A stretch of 64,000 nucleotides of DNA from the NCBI GenBank assembly GCA_947087275.1, contig CAMUBZ010000001.1, positions 1-64,000 of the forward strand, written 5' to 3'. The notes under the pieces are model-generated. The model was not told the DNA's origin, ran no database searches, and was given only the letters and a program-made list of their open reading frames with translations. Positions 58,787-64,000 of the stretch are shown here, one piece after another (positions within the stretch are counted from its first letter, which is position 1; each line of letters begins with the position of its first letter). The position numbers were made by a program, and so were the translations under genes. This DNA comes from an uncultured Candidatus Saccharibacteria bacterium. Lineage in GTDB: Bacteria; Patescibacteriota; Saccharimonadia; Saccharimonadales; Saccharimonadaceae.

Positions 58787-59824
58787 TTATTCTGCTGGAG
58801 CGAGAGTGTAGGAATCTTTGTCGACCTTGGAGAAGAGTTGCTTGTTTTGAAGGTTAAGCAACACGGTGGTTTCTTTGACCTTGCGGGCGCGCAAAACGCG
58901 TTTGACAATTTCTTCACGCGTGAGTGGTTCGCCAGCTTCTTTGAGAATATTAGTAATAATGTCAGCGACAGTTCCCTTGGCATAGCCCCAAGAACTGAGA
59001 GCGTAGATACCGCGACCAATCAGAATGAAGCGCGAATCTTTGATTAATTCGTTATGAATAGCTTGAATGGTGACATTCTTGCGGCGGAACTCAGATTTAG
59101 AGATGGCGTCGGCAATATCGGAGAAGTGCATCGGTTCCTTTTTGGTCTCGAGCACGACAAAAATCTTGTCGCGAATATTGCGTGGGTTCACGGTAGGCCA
59201 CTTAGCCAATCCCCAAAGACCATTCAAAGAGGCCAGGAGTTTGGAAATTGAAGCCACCGCGCGGATATGATCTGGATGTTCGTAATCCAGAGCCTCGTCA
59301 AGTTGATCGATTGTCATTGGCTCTTTGTGCTTCTTGATGACATCGACGACTTCGTCAACACGGGTATGCACGGTCTTGGCATCACCATACTCAGCGATAC
59401 CAATCGCAGCATAGTAGAGGTCATTCTCATCTAGAGCAGTCAAGTTGCTAGAAATTGCTGCAATAAAGGTGAGTTTGGCGCGTTCGGCCGGTGTAGACTT
59501 GTGGCCATAAAGACGCTCGGCAAGATCAGACGTGCGAGCTACGCGACCGAGTTCAGTAAGATTACGAATAATAAGCTTTTCGGCGGCGGCAAGGTCTTGA
59601 ATTTGGCCTTCATCGGCGCCAATGCGGAGACGTACGAGAATGGCTTTCTCGAGCTGACGTACGCGTTCGCGTGTAATATTTAATAGTTCGCCAATCTGCT
59701 CAAGTGTTTCTTTTTGCCCTGACAAGCCAAAACGGCGTGAGATGATTTCGCGTTCGCGATCTTGCTCAATAATGTCTAGACTACCCTTAATGGCGTTTTC
59801 GATAGTGCTGGTGTGCTGATCCAT
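58787..59824 (-). CDS. sigma-70 region 4 plus HARE-HTH protein
   Basis: The 345-aa protein starts with a sigma region 4 (about 25-70: EREIISRRFGLSG, TLEQIGELLNITRERVRQLE, the -35-reading helix-turn-helix) without regions 2 or 3. It continues with winged-helix repeats and a HARE-HTH domain like the RNA polymerase delta subunit (KEPMHFSDIADAI, RGIYALSSWGYAKGT). It may be an RNA polymerase-associated regulator special to CPR. The start is uncertain: ATG 59824 follows GAAGGGAAT; GTG 59848 is possible. Confidence 0.8.
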   Translation of the reverse strand: MDQHTSTIENAIKGSLDIIEQDREREIISRRFGLSGQKETLEQIGELLNITRERVRQLEKAILVRLRIGADEGQIQDLAAAEKLIIRNLTELGRVARTSDLAERLYGHKSTPAERAKLTFIAAISSNLTALDENDLYYAAIGIAEYGDAKTVHTRVDEVVDVIKKHKEPMTIDQLDEALDYEHPDHIRAVASISKLLASLNGLWGLAKWPTVNPRNIRDKIFVVLETKKEPMHFSDIADAISKSEFRRKNVTIQAIHNELIKDSRFILIGRGIYALSSWGYAKGTVADIITNILKEAGEPLTREEIVKRVLRARKVKETTVLLNLQNKQLFSKVDKDSYTLAPAE

Positions 59825-59992
59825 CCGATTCCCTTCGTTCCCCCTCACCCTATGTAATAGTTAATATTAATTCTTTGATTTTATGATAGCATATTTTCGT
59901 ATTGGCGTCAACAGGTATTTTTACCTTTTTGTTGACTTTCTAGGGCTATTATATCACTTTTTTGCCTAAAATGTGGAAAAATTATGAGAAAA

Positions 59993-62464
59993 TTAGGCTT
60001 TTTTGGGGCTTTTGGCGGCTTTGGTAGCGGTTTTAGCCTTGACCTTGGTGCTACGGCTGGTGGACTTTTTGGTGGTCTTCTTGGCGCTGCTAGAGGCCTT
60101 TTTGGAAGCCTTGGTAGCAGTTTTGCGGCTAAAACGGCCTTTTCCGCCTGATTTTTTGGTTTCGAGCATCTCTTTGGCTTGTTCGAGGGTAATCTTTTTG
60201 GGGTCTTGCTCCTTGGGGATTTTGACATTATTAAAGCGTCCAGGACCCTTGACATAAGGTCCATAGGCACCGTTGATAATCATAATATCACCCCAATCGG
60301 CAAAAATTGAGTCAACTTTCTCTTGATAGAGTTTGGCGGCAGTTTTGAAGTCGATTGTATAGGGGTCGTGATCTTTGAGTTGAATATTATATTTTCCGGC
60401 TTTGAGGTAAGGACCAAATGGACCACTGGAGGCGATGATGGTAGCGCCGTCCTTAGTAGTGCCAAGTTCGCGGGGGAGAGCCGGTAAATCAAGTTGCTTG
60501 AGGGCTGCTGCCAACGTAACGGTTTTTTCGGTCATTCCCTTGGGAAGAGGCGCAAAGCGGGGTTTCTCGCCGGTAGATTTTTCGTTGTCTCCAAGTTGGA
60601 TAAAACCACCGTTGCGACCAATTTTGGCATAAATTGGCTGGCCGGTCTTGGGATGTTTGCCTAGTTCCCTGGCATTGTTGTAGCGGGCGGCGTCGTCGGA
60701 TTTGATGACTTCTTTTTGGAATGGCCCATAGAAGTCACGTAGCATCTGGACGCGTTCGAGCTGATGTTCGGCGATTTTGTCTAAATCCTCTTCGATATTG
60801 GCAGTAAACTGATAGTCAACGATGTTGTTAAAATTGTCGGTCAAAAAGCCGGCTAAGAGTTCGCCAATTGGGGTGGGAATGAGTTTCCCCTTGGTGGAAC
60901 CAGTTTTTTCGGTGACGATTTCGCGTTTGACTTGGTGCTTTTCGAGAGTGAGTTGGATGACATCGCGGGGTTCGCCTTCCGACTCGCCTTTGACTACGTA
61001 ACCACGGGACTGAATAGCCTGCATAATCGAAGCATAGGTGGATGGGCGACCGATACCGAGCTCTTCGAGTTTCTTCACTAAGGAACCTTCGGTGTAGCGG
61101 GCAGGTGGTTTGGCAAAGTTTTGCCGGGCGACGATTTTGCTGGCTTTAAGGGGGTCATCTACAGTGAGCGTTGGCAATTCGTCTTCCTTGGTGCGGCCAG
61201 TAACTTTGAGGAATCCGTCAAAGATAATCACTTCACCTTTGGCTTCAAAGAAATATTTTTTCTCTACATCTGTTGTAATTTTCTTGGCTTTGCCAAGAAA
61301 ATCCTGCGTATCCTCAGTCATGAAAACTTCGTTTTCGCGACTTTCGGATGCTTGGATTTTTACAACAGTTTTCTCGGTTTTGGCTTCAGCCATTTGGGTG
61401 GCAAGGGTGCGGTTACGGATTAATTTATATAATTTGCGCTCGTAATCGTTCTTGCCAGCGACTTCTTGTTCAATATGGGTAGGGCGAATGGCTTCGTGAG
61501 CCTCTTGGGCACCAGCGGACTTGGTTTTGAAGTTGCGCACTTGCAAATATTCCTTGCCGTAATGTTCTTCTACGAAACTGGCGGTTTGAGCGATGGCCTG
61601 CTTGGAAAGATTGAGACTGTCGGTGCGGTGATAAGTAATTAGACCTGCTTGATAGAGGGCTTGAGCCGCAGTCATAGTAGTGCGAGTGGAAAAACCAAGA
61701 CGCGAGTTGGCTTCGATTTGCATTGAAGCGGTCGTGAACGGTGGTGCTGGGCGGCGTACCCCGGGGCTAGTGACGATGTCAGCAACGGCGAACTGTGCAT
61801 CAGTAACTTTCTCAAGATAGTTTTGGGCGGTTTTTTCGGTATCAAAGGTGTGATCAAGCGTGGCGGAGAGTTCGTCTTTCGCCTTGGTGAGAAAATTCCC
61901 CGTGACTTTGAATTTGGCGCTGGAAGCAAATTTTTCGATCTCTTGTTCCCTCTCGACGACAAGCCGGAGGGCCGGCGACTGTACACGCCCAGCAGAAATC
62001 GCGCCAGGAACTTTGCGCCGGACGACGCCAGAAAGATCGTAACCCACTAGCATATCGAGCGTTTGGCGGGCTTGCTGGGAATGTACCATATCCATGTCCA
62101 CTCTGCGCGGGTGCTGGATGGCGTTTTCGAGGGCGGGTTTGGTAATTTCATGAAAAGTAATGCGGTTAGTGTTCTTGGGGAGTTTCAGAACTTCCATCAA
62201 GTGCCAAGAAATCGCCTCACCTTCGCGGTCTTCATCCGTTGCGAGCCAGATGGTGTCGGCCTCGGCGGCGGCTTTTTTGAGCTCGTTGATGATTTTGGTG
62301 TGGCCAGGGTCAATTTCATAAGTGACATCAAAAGTCTCTTTGTCGACTTTGGTGTCCTTGCGAATATGACCGACGGATGCCAAAACATGAAAATCCTTAC
62401 CGAGATATTTCTCGATAGTGTGGGCTTTGGCTGGAGACTCGACGATCACTAGATTTTTTGGCAT
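59993..62464 (-). CDS. topA: DNA topoisomerase I
   Basis: The 823-aa type IA enzyme relaxes negative supercoils. It has the TOPRIM start VIVESPAKAHTIEKYLG, DEDREGEAISWH, and the active-site Tyr in GLITYHRTDS. It has no Cys-type zinc fingers; instead it carries TopA C-terminal repeats (IGRNGGFIQLG, GPFGPYLKAGKY, NGAYGPYVKGPGRF) and a Lys/Ala/Ser-rich tail that may bind DNA. A TATACT box about 9 nt before ATG suggests a leaderless mRNA. Confidence 0.96.
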   Translation of the reverse strand: MPKNLVIVESPAKAHTIEKYLGKDFHVLASVGHIRKDTKVDKETFDVTYEIDPGHTKIINELKKAAAEADTIWLATDEDREGEAISWHLMEVLKLPKNTNRITFHEITKPALENAIQHPRRVDMDMVHSQQARQTLDMLVGYDLSGVVRRKVPGAISAGRVQSPALRLVVEREQEIEKFASSAKFKVTGNFLTKAKDELSATLDHTFDTEKTAQNYLEKVTDAQFAVADIVTSPGVRRPAPPFTTASMQIEANSRLGFSTRTTMTAAQALYQAGLITYHRTDSLNLSKQAIAQTASFVEEHYGKEYLQVRNFKTKSAGAQEAHEAIRPTHIEQEVAGKNDYERKLYKLIRNRTLATQMAEAKTEKTVVKIQASESRENEVFMTEDTQDFLGKAKKITTDVEKKYFFEAKGEVIIFDGFLKVTGRTKEDELPTLTVDDPLKASKIVARQNFAKPPARYTEGSLVKKLEELGIGRPSTYASIMQAIQSRGYVVKGESEGEPRDVIQLTLEKHQVKREIVTEKTGSTKGKLIPTPIGELLAGFLTDNFNNIVDYQFTANIEEDLDKIAEHQLERVQMLRDFYGPFQKEVIKSDDAARYNNARELGKHPKTGQPIYAKIGRNGGFIQLGDNEKSTGEKPRFAPLPKGMTEKTVTLAAALKQLDLPALPRELGTTKDGATIIASSGPFGPYLKAGKYNIQLKDHDPYTIDFKTAAKLYQEKVDSIFADWGDIMIINGAYGPYVKGPGRFNNVKIPKEQDPKKITLEQAKEMLETKKSGGKGRFSRKTATKASKKASSSAKKTTKKSTSRSTKVKAKTATKAAKSPKKA

Positions 62465-62710
62465 ATATTATCTAGTATAACATGAGTGTCAATATGTACC
62501 GCTTAATCTTTTTGATAAAATTGCGATTTTAACGAGGATATGCTTGCTAATTTTTTTGATTTTGATATATGCTGAGGGCAGAGTAATGGGTGATGACGCC
62601 TTTTTCGTAAATTAAGATGGAGGAAGGGAGGAAAGGTTTATGGTGATACACTTTAATTTGAAGCGGATCCATGTCTGCGTAACAATTATGCAGATAAAAA
62701 TTATGCAGAT

Positions 62711-63233
62711 AAAAATTACTTTCGCCCGTAAAAGACGAAAGTAGACAAACCTGATAATTCTACTTTAGCACTGATTTGAAAGTTTGGCAAGCAGGTTTGC
62801 ATTGCCGGGGCTGCCCATTACTCGCAACGGTATTTAATAAATCATGAAAAGTTGAGGCCGTGACGGGCTTTTTGGCACTTGGGCGCCAAAAAGCCCCAGA
62901 CAAGTAGGTAAGGGTGGGCATCACCTACGGGCATCAGGTTTCCCTGACGGTCTGGGGCTATTTGGCCCTATAACGCATCGTCGTCCGACTCCGGAAGGGT
63001 GTCCCGGAAGCGCGACCCACCTCACACAAACACGGGGCCCGCCGGTTATAGGGATTGCTATGCCTTCGAACTTGCCCTAAAAGTGGAGGTAATACTTACA
63101 GCCGGTAACCTTAGAAGAAATTATCGGCCCTAGGGATTTCAAAAGCACGCAATTTCGGTCAGCCTTGAGCAAGCTCTTAGCTAACGGAAATTATGATTTA
63201 TTTAGGTACAGTTGGAGTTAATAACCCTAACTG
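62711..63233 (-). ncRNA. large structured RNA, unidentified
   Basis: A strong minus-strand promoter (TTGACA, complement of 63263-63268; 17 nt; TATAAT, complement of 63240-63245) starts a ~520-nt RNA that ends at ACTTTCG/CGAAAGT plus U-run (62711-62742). It contains many paired blocks: CCCTATAA/TTATAGGG, CCCCAGAC/GTCTGGGG enclosing two hairpins, a stem TTTTTGGC/GCCAAAAA, and GAGC/GCTC nested in TTTC/GAAA. No long ORF. I could not find RNase P (GGAAAGUCC), tmRNA (tRNA-like ends) or SRP signatures. It may be a divergent rnpB/ssrA or a new RNA. Confidence 0.6.
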
Positions 63234-63261
63234 ATAAGCATTATAGCACACGAGGAAATAA

Positions 63262-64000
63262 ATGTCAATACTTTTTTCAAACTTTTTTCAAAAAATCAAC
63301 AGAATTGCACCTCAAGAGGCCGATTTTACAGAGGTGTTAGAGTCTATTGCGGTTAAGCCAAAAATATTATATTTTTATGGAAAAATGCCCGAAAATCGGT
63401 TAAAATCGGGATGCAAACAGGCAACAGAGAGACCAAAAACGATTGCAATTGTGGGGTCGCGTAAGCCAACCAAATATGGTGAAAATATTGCTTATAAATT
63501 GGCTTATGAAGCGGTAAAACGGGGTGCGGTGGTGGTTTCGGGGCTGGCATTTGGGATTGATTCGGTAGCACATCGGGCGGCGTTGGATGCGGGTGGAGTG
63601 ACTGTGGCGGTGCTAGGCACGCCGATTGATCAAGTGTATCCTAAGACACATCTTGGACTGGCAGAAAAGATTATTGCGTCGGGTGGATGCGTGATGAGCG
63701 AACTTGCACCAGGGGCGGAATTCTATCCGAAAACCAGCTTTTTGGAGCGGAATCGGTTGATTTCGGGATTGGCGGATGTGGTGGTGATTCCGGAAGCCGC
63801 TGAGCGGAGTGGATCGCTGAATACCGCGGCGCACGCTTTGGAGCAGGGGCGTGAGGTGTTTGCGGTGCCTGCAGATATTACTCGGCCATTGTCAATGGGG
63901 TGCAATCGTCTGATCCGCCAGGGAGCAACGCCACTATTGGGGATAAATGATGTGTTGGATATCCTATTCCCGCCGAAACGTAAGGTAAAATTGCATCAAG
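63262..64000 (+). CDS. dprA: DNA processing protein DprA, 3' truncated by window
   Basis: 246 codons up to the window end. The Rossmann-type DprA core is clear: TIAIVGSRKPTKYG (about 56-69), VSGLAFGIDSVAHRAAL, VAVLGTPIDQVYP, FLERNRLISGLADVVVIPEA and SGSLNTAAHALEQGREVFAVP. It protects incoming single-stranded DNA and loads RecA in transformation. ATG 63262 follows a GAGGA site. Its first bases overlap the -35 of the minus-strand RNA, so the two start regions interfere. Confidence 0.93.
   Translation, partial: MSILFSNFFQKINRIAPQEADFTEVLESIAVKPKILYFYGKMPENRLKSGCKQATERPKTIAIVGSRKPTKYGENIAYKLAYEAVKRGAVVVSGLAFGIDSVAHRAALDAGGVTVAVLGTPIDQVYPKTHLGLAEKIIASGGCVMSELAPGAEFYPKTSFLERNRLISGLADVVVIPEAAERSGSLNTAAHALEQGREVFAVPADITRPLSMGCNRLIRQGATPLLGINDVLDILFPPKRKVKLHQ

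Noticed and set aside
62640-62744. 34-codon ORF with a good GGGAGG site before the topA-dprA RNA
   Set aside because: It contains a tandem duplication (ATTATGCAGATAAA twice) and ends inside the RNA terminator; more likely chance or decay.
62711-63233. RNase P RNA or tmRNA
   Set aside because: A GGCCAAATAG stretch resembles part of RNase P, but the GGAAAGUCC region and its partner are missing. No tRNA-like acceptor, T-loop or tag ORF was found for tmRNA.
1-64000. CRISPR arrays, tRNA or rRNA genes
   Set aside because: No regularly spaced direct repeats, cas genes, tRNA T-loop/acceptor combinations or rRNA segments were seen on reading both strands.

Overview
The window looks like a piece of a Patescibacteria (CPR) chromosome, most likely a Candidatus Saccharibacteria (TM7) relative. 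Reasons: compact housekeeping genes in unusual neighbourhoods, no biosynthetic pathways apart from peptidoglycan and division, a standard genetic code (TGA is used as stop, for example ftsW/murG), a HARE-HTH sigma-like protein, small DUF5663-like proteins, a large TraG/VirB4-like ATPase, and repeated 'FPLRCLSTVLG' C-terminal domains of FISUMP (Fibrobacter succinogenes major paralogous) type. The lineage is inferred from gene content only. I found no tRNA or rRNA.

Layout. 1-3.2 kb: accessory island with a sortase-like remnant, four back-to-back hairpins, a PemK/MazF-like toxin, and a DGR-type reverse transcriptase behind a 331-aa helical protein. 3.2-10.1 kb: DUF5663-like protein, fmt-def, a decayed CdiA-type nuclease, priA, a winged-helix protein, recJ, rpsU. 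10.3-18.1 kb: adk-map, ftsA-ftsZ, an NrdR-like protein without its zinc ribbon, a thioredoxin-fold protein, and ileS behind a T-box. 18.2-27.1 kb: envelope or unknown proteins, several behind a shared strong promoter and long leaders, ending in a sortase-type surface protein. 27.2-38.9 kb: rplU, a GT-C glycosyltransferase, parAB, RNase J, murI, and a CIRCE-controlled clpC followed by a membrane metalloprotease-like protein and clpP. 39-44.5 kb: unknown protein, rnhA, surface protein, CYTH protein, KwaB-like (DUF4868) protein, membrane protein. 45-53.7 kb: dcw-like cluster rsmH-ftsL-PBP-mraY-ftsW-murG-ftsQ-like. 53.8-64 kb: lipoprotein, TraG-like ATPase, sigma/HARE-HTH protein, topA, a large unidentified RNA gene, and the start of dprA.

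Two repeat systems overlay this map and are the main discoveries. (1) Four loci (30.9, 33.8, 42.1 and 49.0 kb) carry promoterless FISUMP C-terminal cassettes. They have invariant ends and divergent interiors, and two loci are head-to-head pairs with ~40-bp terminal inverted repeats. They look like silent variable cassettes or a new mobile element. (2) At least eight long imperfect palindromes (90-165 bp) sit in intergenic DNA and in frame inside recJ, priA, a glycosyltransferase and the 5' end of fmt. Two copies share a 65-nt core whose differences are almost all base-pair compensating. This recalls Rickettsia palindromic elements.

Expression signals are also distinctive. Many genes have a TATAAT-like box about 6-9 nt before the ATG and are predicted leaderless, whereas accessory genes have a TTGACT-17-TACAAT promoter, a structured leader and a strong AGGAGG site.
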